Assembly: GCA_002343335.1 (NCBI GenBank)
Contig: DDSI01000061.1
Coordinates: forward strand, 1 to 9,139
From: Bacteriovoracaceae bacterium UBA2394
GTDB lineage: Bacteria; Bdellovibrionota; UBA2394
Reading direction: 5' to 3'
Length of the DNA stretch: 9,139 nucleotides
In this document: piece after piece, positions 1 through 6,494 of the stretch
Numbering within the stretch: position 1 is the first letter of the stretch
Layout of the letters: each line of letters opens with the position of its first letter
Notes under the pieces: generated by a model
Told to the model about the DNA's origin: nothing
The model's database searches: none
Seen by the model: the letters and a program-made list of their open reading frames with translations, nothing else
Position numbers and translations under genes: made by a program

Positions 1-1416
1 CCCAAGGAAGGCTCTCACTTCGATCTACCAATCTTGGCCGGCATTTTACATGCACTTGGAGCACTTCAACCTCCCTCCATCGAAATGAAACAATTCTTTT
101 GGGGAGAAATTAATTTGGATGGTGGCATCCGTCCACCTCGCGATCTCGCAATGCATCTTCTCAATGCTAACGGAAGCGCAACGTCTGCCGTTTTTACTTC
201 GCCTCCAGAAGCGAAAAGCGACTTACAGACAATTGGCAACTATCTCAACTTTTCACGCCATGAGATTTCTAACGTAGTCGACCTTTGGGATGAGAAAATA
301 TTCTCCACTTCCGACCGCAAAGAAACAATTTCGAACAATTCAGAATCGGAAATGAATCTTGCCCTTCTCGATCGGTGGCAAAACGAAATCACGTCCGAAG
401 AAAAAAAACTGTGGAACTCTCTTCAGGGTTCATCCAATCAATTTAAGTTTTGGTGCGTCGTGGCTTTGGGGCGACACCACGCCTTAATTGAGGGCGCACC
501 CGGTGTGGGAAAGAGCACGTGGTGTCTTGCAAGTCGCGCTCTTCATCCCCCCCTCAATCTAAAACAGGCGAAGGAACGGTATCGGTTCGGCCCATCACAC
601 CGAGCGCATCTGTTTTCTTCTTGTTCACCCCATTCTCTTTGGAACGCACCCTTTGAAGCTCCTCATCATTCCAGCACCAAAGCGGCTATCGTGGGAGGAG
701 GGACAGGGCAAATTGCCGTTGGAGCGATCACTCGCGCAAATTTTGGAACATTGTTTCTCGATGAGTTTTTGGAGTATTCAAGGGATGTTCTCGAAGCACT
801 CCGAGAACCTCTCGAACAAAAAGCGATTACCCTTAGCCGACAAGGTCTCGCCCGCTCTTTTCCTGCGGACACTCAAATTCTAGCAGCCTTCAATCCCTGT
901 CGATGCGGTCGATTCGGGTCGGGTTCGGAAAAGTGCGATTGTACGGCGACATCTTTTCAAAGTTATCGCGCGCGCTTGTCACAACCGCTTCAGGATCGCT
1001 TCCATTTTTACGTGAAATGGAAATTCATATTGGAGAATGGCGGCGAGGGATTTGATTTAAAATTCGTAAGAAGACGTCTTCAAGAAGCCAAAAATTTAGA
1101 AAGAATCGATCTCACCGAAATTCGCCCAAGTAAGAATCTGAGCCCGCGAAGACTCGCGCTGGTGCTCCAAACCTTTGAATCCTTTTGTCGCTGGGAATTC
1201 ATTCAAAAACCTTCTCAACAGGATTTTCAAAACTTCATTAACTTTCTTCAATCCATACAACCCGAATCAAACCCAACCCAGGAGGAACTGACCGATGATA
1301 AGACAGAAATTGATCTACTCAGCATTGCACGAAGAGCTCGAGAATACCGAACTTCGAATTCTGGAAGCCATATGGAGCATGGAGGGTTCGATCTCAAAAT
1401 TACGCAAGGAGATTGA
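1..1416 (+). CDS. comM: ComM/YifB family Mg-chelatase-like AAA+ ATPase, 5' end outside window
   Basis: The reading frame is open from base 1 and begins inside the N-terminal S5-like domain (PKEGSHFDLPILAG, then GEINLDGGIRP), so the true start lies to the left, probably some 80 codons away. The AAA+ core follows: Walker A GAPGVGKST at 493-519, the family block APHHSSTKAAIVGGG near 658-702, Walker B LFLDE at 751-765, AAFNPC near 883-900 with CRC...CDC cysteines (898-942) as in other YifB proteins, and YRARLSQPLQDR with a possible arginine finger. A C-terminal helical segment (SPRRLALVLQTFESF) matches the family lid region. ComM is known as a hexameric helicase promoting branch migration during natural transformation; its function in this organism is inferred from homology. 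The last ~50 codons look unconserved and overlap another reading frame that has its own ribosome binding site. Confidence 0.93.
   Translation, partial: PKEGSHFDLPILAGILHALGALQPPSIEMKQFFWGEINLDGGIRPPRDLAMHLLNANGSATSAVFTSPPEAKSDLQTIGNYLNFSRHEISNVVDLWDEKIFSTSDRKETISNNSESEMNLALLDRWQNEITSEEKKLWNSLQGSSNQFKFWCVVALGRHHALIEGAPGVGKSTWCLASRALHPPLNLKQAKERYRFGPSHRAHLFSSCSPHSLWNAPFEAPHHSSTKAAIVGGGTGQIAVGAITRANFGTLFLDEFLEYSRDVLEALREPLEQKAITLSRQGLARSFPADTQILAAFNPCRCGRFGSGSEKCDCTATSFQSYRARLSQPLQDRFHFYVKWKFILENGGEGFDLKFVRRRLQEAKNLERIDLTEIRPSKNLSPRRLALVLQTFESFCRWEFIQKPSQQDFQNFINFLQSIQPESNPTQEELTDDKTEIDLLSIARRAREYRTSNSGSHMEHGGFDLKITQGD
1280..1285 (+). promoter_or_regulatory. Strong ribosome binding site inside the end of comM
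   Basis: AGGAGG lies 9 nt before the ATG at 1295, which opens a frame different from that of comM. A near-perfect Shine-Dalgarno sequence at this spacing is the main reason to take the overlapping 74-codon ORF seriously. Confidence 0.55.
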
Positions 1417-1519
1417 GTATCTCAAAATTCAAATTTCAGTCGCCCCCTCTCGAGAGAAAGCCCACTCGAGAAAACCGCTAAACCAACAAATCAATGCCGA
1501 TGACTTGTTACCTCGCTAA
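1295..1519 (+). CDS. Possible small coiled-coil protein (74 aa) overlapping the comM 3' end
   Basis: This ORF starts 122 nt before the comM stop in the +1 frame and runs 103 nt past it. Support comes from a strong AGGAGG at 9-nt spacing and from a coherent product. Residues 5-47 form an amphipathic, leucine/isoleucine-rich helix (ENTELRILEAIW, then SKLRKEIEYLKIQI) typical of a short coiled coil, and a polar, basic tail follows. Its stop overlaps the stop of the convergent phosphatase gene by 4 nt (CTAA), an arrangement common in compact genomes. I do not recognise the family. It may be translated with comM as a small oligomerising partner, or it may be an accidental frame. Another possibility is that a frameshift joins the two frames to make a longer ComM C-terminus. 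Confidence 0.5.
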   Translation: MIRQKLIYSALHEELENTELRILEAIWSMEGSISKLRKEIEYLKIQISVAPSREKAHSRKPLNQQINADDLLPR

Positions 1520-2274
1520 GGGTGTGGCTGAAGGCGCGGCGTCTCTATCTTATCGAAAGGCAAGACGGGGGCGCCGCACTCTTTTATTTTTTTCGTGTTT
1601 TTACGCCTACCTATCAACGAAGGGCTGCTTAAGAGCCGGTTCAAATGAATTTGAACTTCGTAAAAAGTTTCAAACGGAACGAAGGGAATGCCTTCCCTTT
1701 CACAGCGTTCTTTTAAAGATCCCCTCGCGAAGACCAAATCTGCAAATTCCGAAGGGCAGAAGTCCGTTAGCCCGTCGCCAATATACACGCGAAACAAATC
1801 AGGATTTGAATGAGTAAACATAGACTGCGTTTTACAGTGACTGCATCGAGAGCAAAGTGGGTCGATTGAAAAATTTCTGACATTCCACCCCGTCTCGTTC
1901 CCACTTTTATCTATGGCGGAGTTTGCGAAGATTTCAAATGAAGCAGACGGATGTTTTCGCTTTAAATAGGCGACGATAAGTTGCTGAAAGCCAGCGCTTA
2001 GAATGGTAAGTGGAATGTCGAAGTGATCGACCCACAACAGAAACGAATCGAAACCTGCTCTTAGATCAATATGAGTTGAAACGAATTCAATCGCCTCCTC
2101 TACGCTGAGCGGAAATTTTTTGAAGGCCAAAACGACAGCCTCTCGTTCCGTGATCCGACCGGAGTCCAAGGCCTGCTCAATTGCTGGCCAATCCTGGGCC
2201 GAAAATCTTTCCAGTAGCAGTCGAAGCGTGTCCTTCTGAGTAATTGTTCCGTCAAAATCGGAATAAATACGCAC
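1516..2274 (-). CDS. HAD-IB phosphatase, MtnX-like
   Basis: The product is 252 aa with a GTG start at 2274, chosen because it leaves five residues before the catalytic DFDGT, as in MtnX and phosphoserine phosphatase relatives. An in-frame ATG at 2346 and a longer frame to 2463 exist, but the added residues are encoded by repeated DNA and look non-coding. No start has a convincing Shine-Dalgarno sequence. All HAD motifs are present: D6-F-D8-G-T (nucleophile and acid/base Asp), S93 in LSAG, K148 after a cysteine cluster (C141, C144, C147), and GDGLTD at 166-171. The cysteines before the lysine, and FARGSLKERCEREG followed by FETFYEV, closely resemble MtnX, which dephosphorylates 2-hydroxy-3-keto-5-methylthiopentenyl-1-phosphate in methionine salvage. 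No other salvage gene is adjacent, so the substrate is uncertain. The tail beyond residue ~216 is extra and unconserved. Likely cytosolic. Confidence 0.85.
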   Translation of the reverse strand: MRIYSDFDGTITQKDTLRLLLERFSAQDWPAIEQALDSGRITEREAVVLAFKKFPLSVEEAIEFVSTHIDLRAGFDSFLLWVDHFDIPLTILSAGFQQLIVAYLKRKHPSASFEIFANSAIDKSGNETGWNVRNFSIDPLCSRCSHCKTQSMFTHSNPDLFRVYIGDGLTDFCPSEFADLVFARGSLKERCEREGIPFVPFETFYEVQIHLNRLLSSPSLIGRRKNTKKIKECGAPVLPFDKIETPRLQPHP

Positions 2275-2296
2275 GCGCTCTAGCAATAAGCCACGT

Positions 2297-2486
2297 GGTG
2301 ACGGAGCAAGCGTAAAATCCTGGGAGTCGGTGGCTATAGCGCCCATTTCTCCAATTTGTAGGGCCGATGGGCTAATCTGAAGCAAAACGGCCAAATGCAC
2401 ACAGAAGAACGGAGACGGAGCAAAATCCTGAGGAAAATCGTCGCAAGATTGGTGACGGAGCAAGAGTGAATCGGGTGACGGAGCAA
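2297..2486 (-). repeat. Four irregularly spaced copies of a 13-nt direct repeat (TTGCTCCGTCACC)
   Basis: On the plus strand the motif reads GGTGACGGAGCAA. It occurs exactly at 2297-2309, 2451-2463 and 2474-2486, and with one mismatch (GGAGACGGAGCAA) at 2411-2423. Successive starts are 114, 40 and 23 bp apart. The copies at 2297 and 2411 share an additional AAAATCCTG just to their right, displaced by a 4-nt difference, which suggests duplication of a longer element of about 25-30 bp. All copies lie in one orientation, upstream of the phosphatase gene and just past the HU terminator. They could be operator sites, a degenerate dispersed repeat family, or remnants of a small element. Confidence 0.75.
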
Positions 2487-2498
2487 ATATGAGGAATT

Positions 2499-2528
2499 AA
2501 AAAAGACGGCCCGTCGAGGGCCGTCTTT
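2499..2528 (-). terminator. Rho-independent terminator of the HU gene
   Basis: A perfect 11-bp stem (2502-2512 paired with 2518-2528, GC-rich GACGGCCC core) closes a 5-nt loop. Read on the minus strand it ends in six T residues (2504-2499) followed by AATT. It lies about 95 nt past the HU stop and before the phosphatase gene, so it should insulate that gene from HU transcription. On the plus strand only a short T run follows, so activity there should be weaker. Confidence 0.88.
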
Positions 2529-2623
2529 CTAAGATATACACTTCCAAATGGCCAGATCTCCTCGATCAACTAGCGCGATCCGAGAACGGCACAGCCAACA
2601 AGTCGTTGGCCTGAGAAGTTAAA

Positions 2624-2902
2624 TTACTTATTCAACGATTTCTTGAATTCCAAGCTGGGCTTGAACGTGCAGGTCTTCGAAGCTTTGATCGAGATCGGCT
2701 GACCAGTCTGAGGATTCACTCCCTTACGAGCCTTGCGAGCTTTCATCGTCCAGGTTCCGAAACCAGGATAAGTAAATCGCTTATCCTTCTTAATGCCACG
2801 CGCCAACACGTTGAAGCATGTGTCTACCACGTCGGAAACGGCCTTCTTCGAAAGCCCCGGTACGTCCTTGCAAATGGCTGTAATGAGATCTGATTTTGTC
2901 AT
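2624..2902 (-). CDS. HU/IHF family DNA-binding protein
   Basis: This is a 92-aa histone-like protein of normal HU length. The N-terminal helices (MTKSDLITAI, then LSKKAVSDVVDTCFNVLARG) form the dimerisation part. They are followed by FTYPGFGTWTMKARKARKG and the NPQTGQPI arm, whose tip proline intercalates in DNA in known HU and IHF structures, and by the closing IKASKTCTFKPS. The usual FKPG becomes FKPS, and two cysteines (C11 and C29 in the helical part) are uncommon in HU. The ATG at 2902 was chosen because GGGAGG lies 5 nt upstream; the longer in-frame extension to 2968 runs into the promoter. HU bends and compacts DNA as a dimer in the nucleoid. The gene has its own promoter and terminator, so it is likely monocistronic, divergent from prkA. 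Confidence 0.95.
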   Translation of the reverse strand: MTKSDLITAICKDVPGLSKKAVSDVVDTCFNVLARGIKKDKRFTYPGFGTWTMKARKARKGVNPQTGQPISIKASKTCTFKPSLEFKKSLNK

Positions 2903-2907
2903 TTTTT

Positions 2908-2913
2908 CCTCCC
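2908..2913 (-). promoter_or_regulatory. HU ribosome binding site
   Basis: GGGAGG on the minus strand, 5 nt of A before the ATG at 2902. It decides the start in favour of the 92-aa HU over the longer frame. Confidence 0.85.
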
Positions 2914-2945
2914 AAATAGTTAATCTAAAAAACCAATACTTCGTC

Positions 2946-2975
2946 ATTGTGTGGAATGCTGATCCCATGTGTCAA
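2946..2975 (-). promoter_or_regulatory. Predicted sigma70-type promoter of the HU gene
   Basis: On the minus strand there is a consensus -35 TTGACA (2975-2970), an 18-nt spacer and a -10-like CACAAT (2951-2946). Transcription would begin near 2939, giving a leader of about 37 nt. The -10 has two mismatches to TATAAT; the perfect -35 and the position make it the best candidate. Confidence 0.65.
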
Positions 2976-3024
2976 CGAACTGTTTCCACAAAATAATGCA
3001 AACCTGCCTGCCCATTAGGGTTTT

Positions 3025-3053
3025 TTGACGGATCTCCGAACTCAGGAGATAAT
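3025..3053 (+). promoter_or_regulatory. Predicted sigma70-type promoter of the prkA-yeaH-spoVR cluster
   Basis: TTGACG (3025-3030) and GATAAT (3048-3053) are separated by the optimal 17 nt, each one mismatch from consensus. Transcription would start near 3060 and leave a leader of about 100 nt before prkA. The promoter is back to back with the HU promoter, the two -35 boxes being about 50 bp apart. In enterobacteria the homologous genes are stationary-phase (RpoS) controlled; this sequence alone cannot distinguish the sigma factors. Confidence 0.65.
3032..3050. promoter_or_regulatory. Perfect inverted repeat inside the prkA promoter, operator candidate
   Basis: ATCTCC (3032-3037) and GGAGAT (3045-3050) form a perfect 6-bp dyad with a 7-nt centre. 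It fills the spacer between the -35 and -10 boxes and overlaps the -10 by 3 nt. A dimeric repressor bound here would block the polymerase. The arrangement is seen directly; the regulatory role is inferred. Confidence 0.45.
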
Positions 3054-3125
3054 GAAACTGACTCTTTGTTCGGGCTTTATCGATCGGATGCGACACAAAT
3101 CAAAGCAATCTACTTTGCACAATAA

Positions 3126-3150
3126 CCGCCACACTGTTCGGCGGGGAGGG
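3126..3150 (+). promoter_or_regulatory. Leader hairpin abutting the prkA ribosome binding site
   Basis: CCGCC (3126-3130) can pair with GGCGG (3140-3144) around a 9-nt loop. The right arm runs into the purine-rich ribosome binding site GGGGAGGG (3143-3150), sharing two bases with it. The site lies 10 nt before the ATG at 3161, slightly far. The hairpin is short, so an effect on translation is only possible. Confidence 0.35.
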
Positions 3151-3160
3151 TGAAACGACC

Positions 3161-5254
3161 ATGACCCAATCTGACTCCAAACTCCTATCCAGTGTTGAAA
3201 GAATTCTTACCGACACGAAATACTCTCAAAATTATAAAGAACTCGGATGGTCAGGAACCTTCTGGGAGTACCTAAAGATCGTCGAGGAAGATCCGCAAAC
3301 GGCGCGAAACGCCTACCAACGTCTCTACGATATGGTGATGGCTTCCGGCACGACGGAGTACGTCGACGCCAAGAAGCACATCATCCATTACAAATTTTTT
3401 GATGATCCCGATGATGGTGGCCGAGACGCTATCTTTGGCTTAGACGTGCCCCTTATGAAATTTGTGAGCGCACTCAAATCCGCCGCCAAAGGCTACGGAA
3501 CGGAACGGCGCGTTTTACTTTTGCACGGTCCAGTAGGAAGCTCAAAATCCACGATCGTTCGCCTCTTGAAGAAAGGTCTCGAACGCTATTCCCGCCGTCC
3601 CGAAGGACGACTCTTTTCCTTCACGTGGATCATCGACGAAAAAATCCTCCACGAAGGGAAACCTCTTCTCGGCGAAGGCATCACCGAACTCCCCTCGCCC
3701 ATGAACGAGGAACCTCTTAAGCTTCTTCCTATAGACATTCGCACGGCGGTGTTAAAGGAACTGAACAAAGGACGCAGTCCCGAAGATCAAATTCAAGTGG
3801 AAGGCGAACTCAACCCTTGTTGCCGCTTCATTTACAATGCGCTTTTAGAGCACTACCAAGGCGACTACAAAAAAGTTCTCTCGCACGTGCGCGTTCGTCG
3901 GATGGAGCTCTCCGAGAAAAAACGCCAGGGCATTGCCACGTTCCAACCCAAAGATGAAAAGAATCAAGATTCCACAGAACTCACCGGTGATATCAATTAT
4001 CGAAAGATCGCCATCTTTGGAAGTGAGTCCGATCCTCGGGCGTTCAACTTTGACGGTGAATTTAACGTCGCCAATCGCGGTGTAATCGAGTTCATCGAAG
4101 TTCTAAAACTCGACGTCGCCTTCCTTTACGATCTCCTCGGCGCAAGTCAGGAACACAAAATTAAACCGAAGAAATTTCCTCAAACGGATATTGATGAAGT
4201 CATCGTTGGACATACGAACGAACCCGAATATCGCAAGCTTCAGAACAACGAATTCATGGAAGCCCTTCGCGATCGTACGGTAAAAATCGATATCCCCTAC
4301 ATCACGAAGTGGAATGAAGAAACTAAGATCTACAAGCGCGACTACAACACGGTTCGCGTGCGTGGAAAACACATTGCCCCGCACACGCTTGAAATGGCGG
4401 CGATGTGGGCCGTGCTCACTCGACTGGAAGAGCCTAAGAAAGCGAACCTGACGCTCCTCCAGAAACTCAAACTCTACGATGGAAAGAGCCTTCCCGGATT
4501 TACCGAAGACAATATCAAAGAGCTTCGAAAGGAATCACCTCGCGAGGGTATGGAAGGGATTTCGCCTCGATACATTCAAGATAAAATCAGTAACGCGCTG
4601 GTTTCCAATGAATCTACCTCCGTGAATCCCTTCATGGTGTTGAATGAACTCGAAGGCGGCTTACGAGGCCATTCGCTCATTTCAAGCGAAGACGCTCGAA
4701 AGCGTTATCGCGAACTTTTGACCGTCGTCCGGCAAGAATACGAAGACATCGTGAAAAACGAAGTGCAACGAGCGGTCTCAAGCGATGAAGACTCCATCAC
4801 GAAGCTCTGCGCAAACTATATTGACGCCGTCAAAGCCTACACTCAGCGCGAAAAGGTGAAAAACAAGTTCACCGGTCAATATGAAGAGCCCGATGAGAAA
4901 ATCATGCGATCGATCGAAGAAAAGATCGAAATTCCCGAATCTCGCAAGGATGACTTCAGACGCGAGATTATGAATTACATCGGAGCGCTCGCCGTGGAAG
5001 GAAAGACCTTCAATTACCGCACGAATGAACGACTTCATAAGGCGCTAGAACTGAAACTCTTCGAAGACCAAAAAGATTCAATCAAGCTCACCAATTTGGT
5101 TTCGAACGTGATCGATCGCGAAACCCAAGAGAAGATCGATATCGTAAAGACTCGCTTGATCAAAAACTTTGGTTACAACGAAGAGAGTGCGACGGATATT
5201 TTGAATTTCGTCGCGTCGATTTTTGCGCGCGGTGATATTAAGGATAAAGGCTAA
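3161..5254 (+). CDS. prkA: PrkA (YeaG) family serine protein kinase / AAA+ ATPase
   Basis: The product is 697 aa, a little longer than typical PrkA. It opens with the family N-terminus ([15 protein letters not shown] at 24-38; [15 protein letters not shown]). The AAA+ domain follows, with Walker [10 protein letters not shown] at 123-131, an acidic Walker-B-like RGVIEFIE at 306-313 and a sensor-like GHTNEPE near 350. The C-terminal half carries the kinase-like PrkA domain. E. coli YeaG shows protein kinase activity and acts in stress and nutrient limitation; Bacillus PrkA affects sporulation and has also been described as protease-like. The protein is cytosolic, with no signal or membrane segment. 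The start has GGGGAGGG upstream. It is the first gene of a cluster with yeaH and spoVR, whose products are thought to work together; 109 nt with no clear promoter or terminator separates it from yeaH. Confidence 0.96.
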   Translation: MTQSDSKLLSSVERILTDTKYSQNYKELGWSGTFWEYLKIVEEDPQTARNAYQRLYDMVMASGTTEYVDAKKHIIHYKFFDDPDDGGRDAIFGLDVPLMKFVSALKSAAKGYGTERRVLLLHGPVGSSKSTIVRLLKKGLERYSRRPEGRLFSFTWIIDEKILHEGKPLLGEGITELPSPMNEEPLKLLPIDIRTAVLKELNKGRSPEDQIQVEGELNPCCRFIYNALLEHYQGDYKKVLSHVRVRRMELSEKKRQGIATFQPKDEKNQDSTELTGDINYRKIAIFGSESDPRAFNFDGEFNVANRGVIEFIEVLKLDVAFLYDLLGASQEHKIKPKKFPQTDIDEVIVGHTNEPEYRKLQNNEFMEALRDRTVKIDIPYITKWNEETKIYKRDYNTVRVRGKHIAPHTLEMAAMWAVLTRLEEPKKANLTLLQKLKLYDGKSLPGFTEDNIKELRKESPREGMEGISPRYIQDKISNALVSNESTSVNPFMVLNELEGGLRGHSLISSEDARKRYRELLTVVRQEYEDIVKNEVQRAVSSDEDSITKLCANYIDAVKAYTQREKVKNKFTGQYEEPDEKIMRSIEEKIEIPESRKDDFRREIMNYIGALAVEGKTFNYRTNERLHKALELKLFEDQKDSIKLTNLVSNVIDRETQEKIDIVKTRLIKNFGYNEESATDILNFVASIFARGDIKDKG

Positions 5255-5363
5255 GAAAACCGCCCTTTGATTTTGTTCGAGTGACGTTTGTTTTGGATGT
5301 GATTGTTTAAACGAGCCGCGGAACTGGGACCAAATTTTTGAATTTCCGCTGCGCTCAGAATGG

Positions 5364-6491
5364 ATGTTCAACGTGTACCTCAAGATCAACACGGATCACG
5401 CGCGATTCCGCCAGATCATTCGAGGAAAGATTAAAAAGGAACTGCGTAAGTACATCTCCAAAGGAGAGATGATTGCGCGGAAAGGGAAGAATATCGTCAG
5501 TCTTCCCATGCCTTCCATTGACCTCCCCCATTTCGAATTCGGTGACAACAAAGGTCGAGGGATCGGCGCGGGTGACGGAGACGTTGGGCAACCGCTCGGG
5601 CCAGGTGAAGGCAAAGACGGACAAGGCCAGGCGGGGAATGCAGAAGGCATTCACCTTCGCGAAGTCGACATCACTCTCGAAGAGCTCGCCGCCATCATGG
5701 GCGAAGAATTGGGTTTGCCACGCATTGAGCCTCGCGGAGATAAAAACCTTTCTTCGATTCGAGATAAATATAGCGGTATTCACAATATAGGACCCAAATC
5801 GCTACTCCATTTTAAACGCACTTATAAACAAGCGCTTCTTCGGCAGATTTCTTCCGGTACCTACAACGAAGAAAATCCGCTGATCGTTCCCCAGGCCCGA
5901 GACGAGCGTTATCGCACCTGGAAAAGCAAACCTCAGGATAACAACTCGGCCGTGATCATTATGATCATGGACGTGTCAGGCTCTATGGGTGACGAACAAA
6001 AGGAGATCGTTCGAACAGAATCGTTTTGGATCGATACCTGGCTGCGCTCGCAATATAAAGGACTTGAAACCCGATACATTGTTCACGATGCCTCGGCCCG
6101 TGAAGTGGATCGCGAGACGTTTTTTTCGACTCGTGAATCGGGCGGTACCATTATCTCCAGCGCTTATCTTCTCCTCGATGAAATGATTCAAAAATATTAT
6201 TCGCCAACCGAATGGAATATTTATCCCTTTCATTTTTCTGATGGAGATAACTGGAGCGCAGACGATACTCAGAAATGTTTTCAAATTCTTTCCGATCGAA
6301 TTCTACCGAAATCCAATATGTTTTGTTATGGCCAAGTGGAAAGTCTTTACGGAAGTGGCCAATTTTTTCGGGATTTAAAAGAGCACTTTCAAGATGGGAA
6401 GCAACATTTTGATCGTGTGATTGCTTCTCGGATTCCAAACAAGGAATCGATTTACGATTCGATTAAAGAGTTTTTGAATAAGGGATTATAA
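5364..6491 (+). CDS. yeaH: YeaH/YhbH family VWA-like protein (DUF444)
   Basis: The product is 375 aa. A basic N-terminus ([21 protein letters not shown]) and the conserved [15 protein letters not shown] lead into a glycine/aspartate-rich linker (about residues 60-95) and a helical segment ([18 protein letters not shown]). A von Willebrand A domain follows, with MIDAS motif DVSGSMG at 203-209, [11 protein letters not shown] at 258-268 and [11 protein letters not shown] at 287-297, all typical of YhbH/YeaH. Metal binding at the MIDAS is expected from the family. The gene sits between prkA and spoVR, the usual order, and probably makes an adaptor or partner of the PrkA ATPase. The ATG at 5364 lacks a clear Shine-Dalgarno sequence; the frame is open back to a stop at 5268, but no better ATG, GTG or TTG lies upstream. 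A GTG at 5373 is an alternative. Confidence 0.94.
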   Translation: MFNVYLKINTDHARFRQIIRGKIKKELRKYISKGEMIARKGKNIVSLPMPSIDLPHFEFGDNKGRGIGAGDGDVGQPLGPGEGKDGQGQAGNAEGIHLREVDITLEELAAIMGEELGLPRIEPRGDKNLSSIRDKYSGIHNIGPKSLLHFKRTYKQALLRQISSGTYNEENPLIVPQARDERYRTWKSKPQDNNSAVIIMIMDVSGSMGDEQKEIVRTESFWIDTWLRSQYKGLETRYIVHDASAREVDRETFFSTRESGGTIISSAYLLLDEMIQKYYSPTEWNIYPFHFSDGDNWSADDTQKCFQILSDRILPKSNMFCYGQVESLYGSGQFFRDLKEHFQDGKQHFDRVIASRIPNKESIYDSIKEFLNKGL

Positions 6492-6494
6492 AAC

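Larger units (their letters stand above)
2275..2623. other. Gene-free stretch of about 350 nt between the phosphatase and HU genes
   Basis: I see no convincing gene here. It holds, in minus-strand order, the HU 3' untranslated region with a 6-bp hairpin (GCCAAC 2594-2599 / GTTGGC 2605-2610), the HU terminator, and four copies of a 13-nt motif upstream of the phosphatase. Reading frames crossing it translate the repeat as APSP- or LRHQ-like strings, which look like non-coding DNA. I found no good promoter for the phosphatase. Confidence 0.6.

Noticed and set aside
1494..1817. 107-codon plus-strand frame within the phosphatase gene
   Set aside because: It lies antisense to a gene with all HAD motifs, its composition is not protein-like, and it has no ribosome binding site.
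2275..2463. N-terminal extension of the phosphatase to 2463 (or ATG at 2346)
   Set aside because: The extra residues are encoded by the 13-nt repeats and precede the position where MtnX-like proteins begin; the GGAG before the ATG at 2346 is only 2 nt away, too close to work well.
2297..2486. CRISPR array
   Set aside because: The repeat is only 13 nt and the intervals are irregular (23-114 bp); no cas gene is nearby.
2594..2610. Terminator from the GCCAAC/GTTGGC hairpin after the HU stop
   Set aside because: The stem is only 6 bp with no T run on the minus strand; the stronger hairpin at 2499-2528 fits the role.
2903..2968. N-terminal extension of HU to 2968
   Set aside because: The extension overlaps the predicted promoter, while the ATG at 2902 has a proper ribosome binding site and gives the standard HU N-terminus.
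5255..5363. Separate promoter for yeaH-spoVR in the 109-nt gap
   Set aside because: No pair of -35 and -10 boxes with good spacing was found, and no terminator separates the genes.
5571..5580. GGTGACGGAG in yeaH, resembling the 13-nt repeat
   Set aside because: It encodes Gly-Asp-Gly in the glycine-rich linker and lacks the final GCAA of the repeat; most likely coincidence.
5396..5783. Long minus-strand frames opposite yeaH
   Set aside because: They are mirror frames of the glycine-rich linker of a clearly recognised gene and give proline/serine-rich low-complexity strings.
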